The notes beneath the pieces are model-generated. The model had not been told where the DNA came from, searched no databases, and worked only from the letters and a program-made list of their open reading frames with translations. The position numbers and the translations under genes are program-made. A stretch of 64,000 nucleotides of DNA, taken from contig NZ_LMNW01000031.1 of assembly GCF_001423125.1 (NCBI RefSeq), positions 58,528 through 122,527 of the forward strand, read 5' to 3'. Below, piece by piece: positions 17,357 to 26,036 of the stretch (positions within the stretch are counted from its first letter, which is position 1; the number at the start of each line of letters is the position of its first letter). The DNA comes from Duganella sp. Leaf126 (lineage in GTDB: Bacteria; Pseudomonadota; Gammaproteobacteria; Burkholderiales; Burkholderiaceae_D).

Positions 17357-18370
17357 TTACAGGAGGTGACGGCCGGCCCACCAGGCGATCGCCGCCACGA
17401 AGGCCGACGCTGGAATGGTGAAGATCCAGGCCCAGACGATATTGCCGGCCACGCCCCAGCGCACGGCCGACATCTTTTGCGAGGCGCCCACGCCGACGAT
17501 GGCGCCGGTGATGGTGTGGGTGGTCGAGACCGGCACGCCGAGCGCGGTGGCCACGAACAGCGTGACCGCGCCACCCGATTCGGCGCAGAAGCCGCCGACC
17601 GGTTTGAGCTTGGTGATCTTCTGGCCCATGGTCTTGACGATGCGCCAGCCGCCGAACAGCGTGCCGAACGAGATCGCCGTGTAGCACGAAATGATCACCC
17701 ACAGCGGCGGCTGGGCGTCGCCGGCCTGCGAATAACCGGCAGCGATCAGCAGCATCCAGATGATGCCGATGGTCTTTTGCGCGTCGTTGCCGCCGTGGCC
17801 GAGGCTGTACGACGCGGCCGACAGCAGCTGCAGGCGGCGGAACCATTTATCGACCCGGCGCGGCGTCGAGCGGACAAAAATCCACGACACGATCAGCATC
17901 ATGATCGAACCGAAGATGAAGCCCATCACGGGCGCCAGCACGATGAACACGACGATCTTGATCAGGCCGGCCGAGATCAGCGCGCCGGTGCCGCTCTTGG
18001 CCACTGCCGCGCCCACCAGGCCGCCGATCAGCGCGTGCGACGACGACGACGGAATGCCGTAGTACCACGTGACGATGTTCCAGACGATGGCGCCGACCAG
18101 CGCCCCGAATATCACGTACTGGTCCACCACCGAGGGGTCGATGGTACCCTTGCCCACCGTGGCGGCCACGGTCAGCTGGTGGAACACGAAGATGGCGATA
18201 AAGTTGAAGGCGGCGGCCATGGCCACGGCCGTTTGCGGCTTGAGCACGCCGGTGGAGACCACCGTGGCGATCGCATTGGCGGCGTCGTGGAAGCCGTTCA
18301 TGAAGTCAAACACCAGTGCCAGGGCGATCAGTATGCCCAGCACCCAGATGCTGATTTGAATGGAATTCAT
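17357..18370 (-). CDS. pit: PiT-family inorganic phosphate transporter
   Basis: This 337-residue inner-membrane protein has about ten hydrophobic segments. The family signature occurs near the start as FDFMNGFHDAANAIATVVSTGVL (core GFHDAANAIA) and again in the second half as SYSLGHGGNDAQKTIG. PiT proteins import phosphate with a cation. It is shorter than E. coli PitA (499), as is common for the bacterial type found with DUF47 genes. It lies 21 bases after the DUF47 gene and ends in a strong terminator, so the two form one operon. Confidence 0.95.
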   Translation of the reverse strand: MNSIQISIWVLGILIALALVFDFMNGFHDAANAIATVVSTGVLKPQTAVAMAAAFNFIAIFVFHQLTVAATVGKGTIDPSVVDQYVIFGALVGAIVWNIVTWYYGIPSSSSHALIGGLVGAAVAKSGTGALISAGLIKIVVFIVLAPVMGFIFGSIMMLIVSWIFVRSTPRRVDKWFRRLQLLSAASYSLGHGGNDAQKTIGIIWMLLIAAGYSQAGDAQPPLWVIISCYTAISFGTLFGGWRIVKTMGQKITKLKPVGGFCAESGGAVTLFVATALGVPVSTTHTITGAIVGVGASQKMSAVRWGVAGNIVWAWIFTIPASAFVAAIAWWAGRHLL

Positions 18371-18391
18371 CTGTTGTTCTTTTTCTGTTGG

Positions 18392-19018
18392 TTACGCGTT
18401 TTCGACGATGATGCCTTCGATGATGTTGGCCACATCTTCGCAACGGTCGGTCACGGTTTCCAGGATTTCGTAGATGGCTTTCATCTTGATCAGGTTGCGC
18501 ACGTCCGGTTCGTCGCGGAACAGCTTGGACATGGCGGCGCGCATCACGTGGTCGGCGTCCGATTCCAGGCGGTCGATCTCTTCGCAGATGGCGACGATGG
18601 CGCGCGAGTTGTCCATATTGTGCAGCAGGCCGACCGCCTGCTTGACCTTCTCGGTGCAGGCCAGCACCAGCTCGGCCAGGCGCTGCGCTTCCGGGGTCAC
18701 CGAGTGCAGGTCGTACAGCGAGACGGTCTGGGCCGCGTCTTCGAGCAGGTCGAGGATGTCGTCCTGGCGCGTGATCAGCTTGTGGATGTCGTCGCGATCG
18801 ATCGGCGTGATGAAGGTCTTGTGCAGCAGGTCCACGGTCTGGTAGGTGATCTTGTCGGCCTGTTTTTCGATGCTCTCAATCGCGTGCACGCGGTTTTCCA
18901 GGTCGTCGAAGTTGGACATCAGGCCCAGCATTTCTTTTGCACCTTTGACGCACAGGTCGGCGTGTTGGTTAAACAGGTCAAAAAATTTGCCCTCGGAGGG
19001 CATCAAACGTCCAAACAT
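18392..19018 (-). CDS. DUF47 PhoU-like Pit accessory protein
   Basis: This 208-residue, all-helical cytoplasmic protein begins MFGRLMPSEGKFFDLFNQHA. It has IDRDDIHKLITRQDDILDLLEDAA and a second half repeating the PhoU-like pattern (ICEEIDRLESDADHVMRAA), with acidic residues that bind metal in PhoU homologues. DUF47 proteins are thought to control the neighbouring Pit transporter. A GGAG site lies upstream of the ATG. It is the first gene of a two-gene operon. Confidence 0.93.
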   Translation of the reverse strand: MFGRLMPSEGKFFDLFNQHADLCVKGAKEMLGLMSNFDDLENRVHAIESIEKQADKITYQTVDLLHKTFITPIDRDDIHKLITRQDDILDLLEDAAQTVSLYDLHSVTPEAQRLAELVLACTEKVKQAVGLLHNMDNSRAIVAICEEIDRLESDADHVMRAAMSKLFRDEPDVRNLIKMKAIYEILETVTDRCEDVANIIEGIIVENA

Positions 19019-19112
19019 GTGTTTCTCCGATCAATAATTCGTCATTACTACAGATTGCCGGCCCGTGGTACGGGCGCGGCGTCAGGATGCGTCGATCTGG
19101 TGCAGCCAGGGT

Positions 19113-20498
19113 TTAATCACCCTGGTACAGGGCCAGGTTACCGACGTAATTGCCAAACTTGGTGTACTGGCCGATCCAGGTCAGGCGTACCGAGCCGATC
19201 GGGCCGTTACGCTGTTTACCGATAATGATTTCAGCCGTTCCCTTGTCCGGCGAGTCGGGGTTGTACACCTCGTCGCGGTACAGGAAAATGATCACGTCCG
19301 CATCCTGCTCGATTGCGCCCGATTCGCGCAGGTCGGACATGATGGGTCGTTTGTTGGGGCGTTGTTCCAGCGAGCGGTTCAGCTGCGACAGCGCGATCAC
19401 CGGGCAGCCCAGTTCCTTGGCCAGGCCCTTGAGCGAGCGCGAGATCTCGGAAATTTCCGCGGTACGGTTGTCGCCCTGCTTGGAACCCTGCATCAGTTGC
19501 AGGTAGTCGACGATGATCAGGCCGAGCTTGCCGCACTGGCGCGCCAGGCGGCGCGCGCGGGCGCGCATCTCGATCGGATTCAAGGCCGGGGTTTCGTCGA
19601 TGAACACCTGGGCGTCGTTCATCTTCTGGATCGCATGGGTCAGGCGCGGCCAGTCCTCGTCGTTCAGGCGGCCGGTACGCAGGCGGTGCTGGTCGAGCTG
19701 GCCGACCGAACCGAGCATACGCATGGCCAGCTGGGCGCCGCCCATCTCCATCGAGAAGATCGCCACCGGCAGGCCGGCGTCGATGGCAACGTTTTCGCCG
19801 ATATTGACCGAGAACGCAGTTTTACCCATCGACGGCCGGCCGGCCACGATCACCAGGTCGCCTGCCTGCAGGCCCGAGGTCATGCGGTCGAGGTCGATAA
19901 AGCCGGTCGGCACCCCCGTGATTTCGGACTGGTTGTCGCGCGAATACAGTTCGTCGATGCGCTCGACCACTTGCGTGAGCAGCGGCTGCACCGGCAGCCA
20001 GCCGGCGGCGCCGCGGGCGCCCTGCTCGGCAATGGCAAAGATCTTCGATTCGGCCTCGTCGAGCATCTGCTTGACTTCCTTGCCTTGCGGGCTGAAGGCC
20101 TGGCCCGAGATCTCGTCGGCCACCGTGATCAGCTGGCGCAGGATCGAACGATCGCGGACGATCTCGGCGTAGCGGCGGATATTGGCAGCCGATGGCGTGT
20201 TTTGCGCCATCGCGTTCAGGTACACCAGGCCGCCCACGTCGTCCGCCTTGCCCAGCTGGGTCAGCGTTTCGAACACGGTGATCACGTCGGCCGGCTTGGA
20301 CGCGTTGATCATCTTGACGATCTGTTCGAAGATGATGCGGTGATCGTACCGGTAGAAATCGTCCGGATTCATCATGTCGGCGATGCGGTCGAACGCGGCG
20401 TTATCGCGCAGCAGGCCACCGATGACGGACTGTTCTGCTTCGATGGAATGCGGCGGGACGCGGAGCGAATCGACTTGCGGATCGGAGGGGGCGTTCAT
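19113..20498 (-). CDS. dnaB: Replicative DNA helicase DnaB
   Basis: This 461-residue protein has an N-terminal helical domain at about 15-115 (IEAEQSVIGGLL) and a RecA-like helicase domain from about 190. Walker A is GRPSMGKTAF, H1a is FSMEMGG, Walker B is LIIVDYLQLM, and SQLNRSLEQRP plus SDLRESGAIEQDAD follow. The hexamer unwinds the fork with DnaG and DnaC/DnaA help. The length matches the family and no intein is present. It sits downstream of the ribosomal protein operon, separated by a terminator, so it probably has its own promoter in 20499-20558. Confidence 0.97.
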   Translation of the reverse strand: MNAPSDPQVDSLRVPPHSIEAEQSVIGGLLRDNAAFDRIADMMNPDDFYRYDHRIIFEQIVKMINASKPADVITVFETLTQLGKADDVGGLVYLNAMAQNTPSAANIRRYAEIVRDRSILRQLITVADEISGQAFSPQGKEVKQMLDEAESKIFAIAEQGARGAAGWLPVQPLLTQVVERIDELYSRDNQSEITGVPTGFIDLDRMTSGLQAGDLVIVAGRPSMGKTAFSVNIGENVAIDAGLPVAIFSMEMGGAQLAMRMLGSVGQLDQHRLRTGRLNDEDWPRLTHAIQKMNDAQVFIDETPALNPIEMRARARRLARQCGKLGLIIVDYLQLMQGSKQGDNRTAEISEISRSLKGLAKELGCPVIALSQLNRSLEQRPNKRPIMSDLRESGAIEQDADVIIFLYRDEVYNPDSPDKGTAEIIIGKQRNGPIGSVRLTWIGQYTKFGNYVGNLALYQGD

Positions 20499-20558
20499 GG
20501 CGCGAATTATACCTGCTTAGTGCAGTTGCTTAGGCCGAGCAACCAAAAATTTGGCATG

Positions 20559-20585
20559 AAAAAAGCCGGGCGAACCCGGCTTTTT
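20559..20585 (-). terminator. Terminator between rplI and dnaB
   Basis: The stem GCCGGG/CCCGGC with loop CGAA is flanked by A6 on the left and T5 on the right, so it can work in both directions. It separates the rpsF operon from dnaB. Confidence 0.9.
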
Positions 20586-20627
20586 CCAAGATAGTAACAA
20601 CTCGACGGGCCGAAGCCCGGTCAAGTC

Positions 20628-21080
20628 TTAGGCAGCTTCGCCTACGACAGCAACGGTCACTTCGACCACCACGTCGGTGTGCAGCGCAACGCTCACCGGG
20701 AATTCGCCGGTGGTTTTCAGCGGGCCGGTTGGCATGCGCACGGCAGCTTTTTCAACGGCGAAACCGGCTTTGCTCAGGGCTTCAGCGATGTCGAAGTTGG
20801 TCACGGAACCGAACAGGCGGCCGTCAACACCGGCTTTTTGCGAAACGGTCACGGTCATGCCGTTCAGTTTCTCGCCTTGGGCCTGGGCAGCAGCCAATTT
20901 GGCGGCAGCGGCTTTTTCCAGTTCGGCGCGCTTGACTTCGAATTCCGCAACGGCAGCAGCGGTAGCGCGGCGGGCCATTTTTTGCGGGATCAGGAAGTTA
21001 CGTGCGTAACCGTCTTTGACTTTAACGACTTCACCCAGGTTGCCCAGGTTAACGACTTTTTCCAACAGAATGATTTGCAT
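20628..21080 (-). CDS. rplI: 50S ribosomal protein L9
   Basis: The 150 residues begin [32 protein letters not shown], the standard L9 N-domain; the 23S-binding core is [10 protein letters not shown] long connecting helix ([20 protein letters not shown]) and a C-terminal domain ([17 protein letters not shown]) follow. The length is normal. It is the last gene of rpsF-priB-rpsR-rplI. Confidence 0.98.
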   Translation of the reverse strand: MQIILLEKVVNLGNLGEVVKVKDGYARNFLIPQKMARRATAAAVAEFEVKRAELEKAAAAKLAAAQAQGEKLNGMTVTVSQKAGVDGRLFGSVTNFDIAEALSKAGFAVEKAAVRMPTGPLKTTGEFPVSVALHTDVVVEVTVAVVGEAA

Positions 21081-21114
21081 AGTTCTTCTCCAGATGCTTG
21101 TCTAAACTACGCAA

Positions 21115-21405
21115 TTAAGCGTGGTGCAGATCGGTGTATGGCAGCAGGGCCAGATAACGGGCGCGCTTGATCGCGGTGTCCACTTGACGCTGGTAGTGCG
21201 CCTTGGTGCCGGTCAGGCGTGCTGGCATGATCTTGCCGTTTTCCTGGACGAAGTCTTTCAGGGTGTCCACGTCTTTGTAGTCCACTTGCTCAACGCCAGC
21301 GGCGGTGAAGCGGCAGAACTTCTTGCGCTTGAACAGTGGATTTTGTTGCTTGCGCTTTTCTTTCAGCTTGAGCTTGTTTTTGTCGAACTTTTTACCGAAT
21401 GCCAT
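21115..21405 (-). CDS. rpsR: 30S ribosomal protein S18
   Basis: The 96 residues contain the S18 core [25 protein letters not shown], here with its FCRF and DYKD landmarks, and [27 protein letters not shown] lysine-rich N-terminal extension of about 20 residues ([17 protein letters not shown]) makes it longer than E. coli S18 (75), as in other Burkholderiales. AGGAG precedes the ATG. Confidence 0.98.
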   Translation of the reverse strand: MAFGKKFDKNKLKLKEKRKQQNPLFKRKKFCRFTAAGVEQVDYKDVDTLKDFVQENGKIMPARLTGTKAHYQRQVDTAIKRARYLALLPYTDLHHA

Positions 21406-21420
21406 GTGAGGCTCCTGTAT

Positions 21421-21726
21421 CTAAATTGAGCTGTCTGTGACAGCACTAAAATCAATGATGTGAAACACCAGGCTTTTGCTATTGCGTGTCTTTTTGTTCA
21501 GAAAACCGGTGAACCGGTATACGCCGCCCAGCGGCGCCGCGTCGAACCTGCCTGAGATCTCGCCGGCAGCGACTGCGGCAATCTCGAACTCGCTGGTCCG
21601 GGCGATCCCCGCCTCCACTTGCTGCGACCGATGCTGGAGTACAGCATTGATGATCGGCATGCCGGCCGGGGTGTAACGCAAGGCGTCACGCTCGGCGATG
21701 AGGGCGGTGAACTGAAGCTGGTTCAG
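21421..21726 (-). CDS. priB: Primosomal replication protein N (PriB), CTG start
   Basis: This single-stranded-DNA-binding OB-fold protein of 101 residues helps restart stalled forks with PriA and DnaT. The family N-terminus can be read only from a CTG at 21726: (M)NQLQFTALIAERDALRYTPAGMP. AAGGA lies 6 bases upstream. No ATG, GTG or TTG exists in frame between this point and the overlapping end of rpsF. The nearest internal candidate, a TTG at 21681, would remove the first beta strand of the OB fold. Position between rpsF and rpsR is the classic one. Confidence 0.92.
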   Translation of the reverse strand: MNQLQFTALIAERDALRYTPAGMPIINAVLQHRSQQVEAGIARTSEFEIAAVAAGEISGRFDAAPLGGVYRFTGFLNKKTRNSKSLVFHIIDFSAVTDSSI

Positions 21727-21737
21727 CTCGGTTCCTT
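21724..21737 (-). promoter_or_regulatory. Ribosome site and CTG start of priB
   Basis: On the minus strand AAGGA (21737-21733) is followed by ACCGAG and then CTG (21726-21724). Spacing is ideal and decides the start. It begins just after the rpsF stop (21746-21744), so translation may be coupled. Confidence 0.75.
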
Positions 21738-21743
21738 GAACAA

Positions 21744-22139
21744 TCAGGCTGCGGCAGGAGCAGGAGCAGCTGCTGGCGCCGGGGTTTCTGCGCGATGCGA
21801 CTTGGCCGCATCTTCACGCTGAACCGTCTTCATCATTGGCGAAGGAGCGGTTTCCGCTTTCTTCTGCTTGACGGTCAGGTGACGCAGCACGGCATCATTG
21901 AATTTGAATGCGGTTTCCAGCTCGACCAGGGTCTCGTTGTCGCATTCGATGTTCAGGCAGATGTAGTGTGCCTTGGCCAGTTTCTGGATCGAGTAAGCCA
22001 TCTGACGACGGCCCCAATCTTCAACACGGTGCACGGAACCACCGCGCGACGTTACGGTGGTTTTGTAACGTTCGATCATCGCGGGCACTTGCTCGCTCTG
22101 GTCCGGGTGGACGATAAATACGATTTCGTAGTGACGCAT
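21744..22139 (-). CDS. rpsF: 30S ribosomal protein S6
   Basis: The 131 residues start [25 protein letters not shown] and include [25 protein letters not shown], the S6 ferredoxin-like core ([13 protein letters not shown]), then [19 protein letters not shown] variable Ala/Pro tail ends the protein where E. coli S6 is glutamylated. AAGGGAG lies upstream of the ATG. It is the first gene of the operon. Confidence 0.98.
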   Translation of the reverse strand: MRHYEIVFIVHPDQSEQVPAMIERYKTTVTSRGGSVHRVEDWGRRQMAYSIQKLAKAHYICLNIECDNETLVELETAFKFNDAVLRHLTVKQKKAETAPSPMMKTVQREDAAKSHRAETPAPAAAPAPAAA

Positions 22140-22213
22140 GAAAACTCCCTTAAGGACTTGTGAATAGTGCCCACCCTGGCGTCAAGACAGGTGTGGGAAG
22201 AGGTAAGCCCGCG

Positions 22214-22242
22214 ACTATAACAGCTTTTGGGGCGGAAATCCA
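22214..22242 (-). promoter_or_regulatory. Possible rpsF operon promoter
   Basis: Minus strand TATAGT (22219-22214) follows TGGATT (22242-22237) at 17 bases. The -10 is good and the -35 is poor. It is the best candidate in the region upstream of rpsF. Confidence 0.35.
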
Positions 22243-22308
22243 GCGCCTTCGGCCGATGCCGGCATGCTAAGCTTTATGACATGTAGAAAGATTTCAACGG
22301 AGTCCATC

Positions 22309-25044
22309 TTGCCGATCATTCGTAAGCTGCTGCCTGCGCTGATGCTACCGCTGCTCGTATTGGCGCAGGCTGCCGATGGTGGCGGTAACGCCACCGCTGC
22401 AGCCCAGCCAGCGCCGGTCTATCCGGCCGTCGCCACCCGCGCCTACGGTACCCGGCAATTCCTGCTGGCCCTGCGCCAGGATACCCAGACCCTGGCCCGC
22501 CTCGACCCGGTCAGCGAACCGGCGTTCGACTTCGTGCCCGGCGCACGCAGCGCCGAGCGCCAGTTCGACGGCTATGCCCACATCGGCGACCTCAACCTGC
22601 GGCTGCGGTCCGGTGCCGAGCCGGCATGGCGCGACTACGCGTCCTCGCGCAGCCGGCGCCCGATCCGCGCCCTGCCCGCCGGCGGCGCCACGCTCGCGGC
22701 CGCCGACATCACGGCCACCATGGGCGACGGCCTGCCGCTGCGCATCGAGCGCCGCTGGCTCGACCAGGACGGCGTGCTGGTGCTGCGCTTTACGCTGATC
22801 AATCCCACCGCTGCCCCGATCGAGATCGGCGGGCTCGGCATGCCGATGGTGTTCGACAACATCATCACCGACCGCACGCTCGAACAAGCACATGCCAGCG
22901 CCAGCTTCGTCGATCCGTACATCGGCCGCGACGCCGGCTACCTCCAGGTCACGCGCCTCAATGGCAAGGGGCCGGCGCTTCTGGTGCTGCCCGACGCGCG
23001 CACGCCGCTCGAAGCCTGGCGCCCGCTCGACGACCGCAGCCCGCGCGCGCAGACCGCAGAAGGTTTTTATGACTGGACCGTGGCCAGCAAGGCTTACGCA
23101 GAGCAGGACTGGAAAAACGCGGGCGAGCAGTGGAACACCCCGACCAGCATCACGCTGGCGCCGGGCGCGCGGCGCGAGATCGGCGTGCGCTTCACGCTGG
23201 CGCCCGCCATTCGCGCCATCGAATCGACGCTGATCGCCCAGCGCCGGCCGGTGGCGGTCGGCATTCCCGGCTATGTCGTGCCCACCGACCTCGACGCCAC
23301 GCTATTCCTGCACAGCCCGCAAAAGGTGACCGCCATCGCCAGCGCGCCGGCCGGCGCGCTGGTGGTCACGCCGGCTGCCGCCCAGGCCAGCCCCAGGGGC
23401 TGGCGCCGTTACACGGTGCAGGGCCGCAGCTGGGGACCGGCGCGGCTCAGCATCAGCTATGCCGACGGCAGCGTGCAGACCGTCAGCTACTTCGTCACCA
23501 AGCCGCTGGCGCAGGCGGTGGCCGATCTCGGGCGCTTCACCACCACGCGCCAGTGGTTCGACGATCCGCGCGATCCGTTCGGCCGGGCGCCGGCCATCCT
23601 CACCTACGACCGCGAGCAGGACCGCATCGTGACCGACGACGCGCGCGTGTGGATCTCGGGCATGAGCGACGAGGGCGGCGCCGGCAGCTGGGTGGCGGCG
23701 ATGGCCAAGCAGCTCGACAATCCCGACGCTGAAGAGGTGGCCAAGCTCGAACGGCTGGTGAACGAGACCGTGGTCGGCAAGCTGCAGGTGGCCGACGGCC
23801 CGCACACAGGCGCCGTGCGCAAGAGCCTGTTCTACTACGACCCGGCCGCCTTCCCCGGCTACTACGCTGCCGGGACCGACTGGCGCACCTGGACGTCGTG
23901 GTCGAAAAAACAGGCGGACGACCTCGGCCGCGCCTACAACTATCCGCACGTGGCGATCGGTCACTGGGTGCTGTACCGTCTGGCGCGCAACCACCAGGGC
24001 CTGGTCACGCGGCACGACTGGCGCTGGTACCTCGAGCACGCCTACCGGACCACGGTCGCCATGATGCGCGACGCGCCCGAATACACGCAGTTCGGCATGA
24101 TGGAGGGCGATGTGTTCATCGACATCCTGAGCGACCTGCAGCGCGAAGGGCTGACCGCCGAAGCGGCCGACATGCAGCGCCTGATGCAGCAGCGCGCCGA
24201 CCACTGGCGCCGTTTGACCTTCCCGTTCGGCAGCGAGATGGCGTGGGATTCGACCGGCCAGGCCGAGGTGTATGCCTGGATGCGTTACTTCGGCTTCCAG
24301 CCGCAGGCCGACATCACGCGCGAAGTGATCCTCGGCTACGACCCGCTCATACCGAGCTGGGGTTACAACGGCAACGCGCGCCGTTACTGGGACTTCCTGT
24401 ACGCCGGCAAGACTGCGCGCATCGAGCGCCAGCTGCACCACTACGGCTCGACGCTGAACGCGGTGCCGCTGTTCGACGCCTACCGCGCCAACCCGGCCGA
24501 CCTGCACCTGCTGCGCGTGGCCTACGGCGGCCTGCTCGGCGGAATCACCAATATCGACCGCGACGGCTTTGCTTCGGCCGGCTTCCACGCCTGGCCCGAC
24601 ATGATGCGCTGGGACGCCTACAGCGGCGACTACGGCATGGGCTTCTACGGCCACGCGATCGCCAGCGCCACATATCTGCTCAAGGATCCGACCTTCGGCT
24701 GGCTGGCCTTTGGCGCCAACCTCGCGGTACAGGCCGACGGCACCGTCGATATCACCCCGCGCGACAGCGCCCGCACGCGCCTGTTCGTGGCGCCGGCGCG
24801 GGCCTGGATCACGCTCGAAGCCGGCAAGATCGACGGCGCCCGCTACGATCCGCGCAGCGGCGCCATCACGCTCGAGCTGGCGCCGGCCACGCCGGCCACA
24901 CCAGCGGCGCGGCTGCTGGTGCAAAGTCCGGGCAATCGCCTCAAGCCGCGTGAGTCCGCGCCCGGTCAATTGTTAATTGACCGCGGTGGCTACACGGTCC
25001 CGCTGACCAGCACGCCGCTACGGGTGGTGCTGGCGCCGCTATGA
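22309..25044 (+). CDS. Secreted DUF5695-like protein, probably carbohydrate-active
   Basis: This exported protein has about 911 residues. A signal peptide (PIIRKLLPALMLPLLVLAQA) is followed by a beta-rich N-terminal part with FDFVPGARSAERQFDGYAHIGDLNLR and LGMPMVFDNII, and a helical C-terminal part resembling a glycosidase toroid (YNYPHVAIGHWVLYRLAR, MEGDVFIDIL, FGSEMAWDSTGQAEVYAWMRYFGF). That pattern matches what I recall of DUF5695; no reaction is established. The TTG at 22309 was chosen because GGAG sits 6 bases before it. In-frame ATGs at 22264 and 22276 have no site and would prefix MLSFMTCRKISTESI. It is a single gene, divergent from rpsF. Confidence 0.75.
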   Translation: MPIIRKLLPALMLPLLVLAQAADGGGNATAAAQPAPVYPAVATRAYGTRQFLLALRQDTQTLARLDPVSEPAFDFVPGARSAERQFDGYAHIGDLNLRLRSGAEPAWRDYASSRSRRPIRALPAGGATLAAADITATMGDGLPLRIERRWLDQDGVLVLRFTLINPTAAPIEIGGLGMPMVFDNIITDRTLEQAHASASFVDPYIGRDAGYLQVTRLNGKGPALLVLPDARTPLEAWRPLDDRSPRAQTAEGFYDWTVASKAYAEQDWKNAGEQWNTPTSITLAPGARREIGVRFTLAPAIRAIESTLIAQRRPVAVGIPGYVVPTDLDATLFLHSPQKVTAIASAPAGALVVTPAAAQASPRGWRRYTVQGRSWGPARLSISYADGSVQTVSYFVTKPLAQAVADLGRFTTTRQWFDDPRDPFGRAPAILTYDREQDRIVTDDARVWISGMSDEGGAGSWVAAMAKQLDNPDAEEVAKLERLVNETVVGKLQVADGPHTGAVRKSLFYYDPAAFPGYYAAGTDWRTWTSWSKKQADDLGRAYNYPHVAIGHWVLYRLARNHQGLVTRHDWRWYLEHAYRTTVAMMRDAPEYTQFGMMEGDVFIDILSDLQREGLTAEAADMQRLMQQRADHWRRLTFPFGSEMAWDSTGQAEVYAWMRYFGFQPQADITREVILGYDPLIPSWGYNGNARRYWDFLYAGKTARIERQLHHYGSTLNAVPLFDAYRANPADLHLLRVAYGGLLGGITNIDRDGFASAGFHAWPDMMRWDAYSGDYGMGFYGHAIASATYLLKDPTFGWLAFGANLAVQADGTVDITPRDSARTRLFVAPARAWITLEAGKIDGARYDPRSGAITLELAPATPATPAARLLVQSPGNRLKPRESAPGQLLIDRGGYTVPLTSTPLRVVLAPL

Positions 25045-25158
25045 GGACCGGTCGAGGACGGGTCGAGGACGCGCTGAGGACGCGCTGAGGACAGCGATTG
25101 ATGACGGCACCAACAAATTTTTTACATTATTTCGCTCAATACAAGAAATTCCCTTGCA

Positions 25159-25203
25159 TTGCGGGGCATACTGTACAAAAATACAGACTGTCTATATCTA
25201 CAG
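25159..25203 (+). promoter_or_regulatory. lexA promoter with two consensus SOS boxes
   Basis: CTGTACAAAAATACAG at 25171-25186 and CTGTCTATATCTACAG at 25188-25203 both match CTGT-N8-ACAG exactly and are 17 bases apart centre to centre. A promoter TTGCGG (25159-25164), 17 bases, TACAGA (25182-25187) lies under the first box. LexA should repress its own gene here. Confidence 0.9.
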
Positions 25204-25245
25204 CCTACTTGGTTGATCCAGTCCACCCTTTCACCGCTTACGCCC

Positions 25246-25884
25246 ATGATCAAGCTCACCGCACGCCAGGAACAAATTCTCAATCTGATCAAGGACGCCA
25301 TCGAAAACACCGGTTTTCCACCGACCCGCGCCGAGATCGCCAACGAACTGGGCTTCAAGTCCGCCAACGCTGCCGAAGAACACCTGCAGGCGCTGGCACG
25401 CAAGGGGGCGATCGAAATCGCGGCCGGCACCTCGCGCGGCATCCGCCTGCTCGGCGCGCACGCCGAACCGGCCGCACCGAAGGTGCCGGCTGCGCTGATG
25501 ATGTCGCTGCCGCTGATCGGCCGCGTGGCTGCCGGTTCGCCGATGCTGGCGCAGGAAAATCTGGAAACCAACTACAGCGTCGATCCGGCCATGTTCTCGG
25601 CCAAGCCCGACTACCTGCTCAAGGTGCGCGGCGAATCGATGCGCGATGCCGGCATCATGGATGGCGACCTCCTGGCCGTCAAAAAGATCGACAGCGCCAA
25701 GAACGGCCAGATCGTCGTGGCCCGCATCGGCAACGAGGTGACGGTCAAGCGCTACCGCAAGACCGGCTCGCTGGTGGAACTGCTGCCGGAAAACCCCGAC
25801 TTCAAGATCATCAAGGTCGACCCGGAGGCTGACGAATTTGCCCTGGAAGGGCTGGCGGTAGGCTTGATGCGCACCTGGCACTAA
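25246..25884 (+). CDS. lexA: LexA, SOS repressor and self-cleaving protease
   Basis: This 212-residue protein has an N-terminal winged helix ([31 protein letters not shown]) and a C-terminal S24 domain. The cleavage site is Ala-Gly in RVAAGSP. The catalytic serine is in [11 protein letters not shown] and the lysine in LLAVKK. The start at 25246 gives the family N-terminus MIKLTARQ; upstream in-frame sequence includes the SOS boxes and is not coding. RecA filaments trigger cleavage. Confidence 0.98.
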   Translation: MIKLTARQEQILNLIKDAIENTGFPPTRAEIANELGFKSANAAEEHLQALARKGAIEIAAGTSRGIRLLGAHAEPAAPKVPAALMMSLPLIGRVAAGSPMLAQENLETNYSVDPAMFSAKPDYLLKVRGESMRDAGIMDGDLLAVKKIDSAKNGQIVVARIGNEVTVKRYRKTGSLVELLPENPDFKIIKVDPEADEFALEGLAVGLMRTWH

Positions 25885-25893
25885 CAACCAATT

Positions 25894-26029
25894 GGATCCC
25901 CGCCTGCGCGGGGATGACGTCGCGCCGGTCGGCGGTGTAACCGCCAGAGCCGACGGGCCAGAAACCGTCACCCCGGCGCCGGGTCCGTCACGTCACGCAG
26001 ATCCGTCATCCCCGCGCAGGCGGGGATCC
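25894..26029. repeat. Pair of inverted 26-bp REP-like palindromes
   Basis: A 26-mer (25894-25919, GGATCCCCGCC...GGATGACG) and its exact reverse complement (26004-26029) flank about 84 bases between lexA and the PLP-enzyme gene. Each copy is itself a GC-rich palindrome (CCCCGC..GCGGGG). The same 26-mer recurs at 52583-52608. The genes converge here, so the pair may also terminate transcription. Confidence 0.85.
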
Positions 26030-26036
26030 AGTTGAA

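Noticed and set aside
25044..25098. Short direct repeats of GAGGACGCGCT after the DUF5695 gene
   Set aside because: A few 11-bp units, probably local slippage; no feature assigned.
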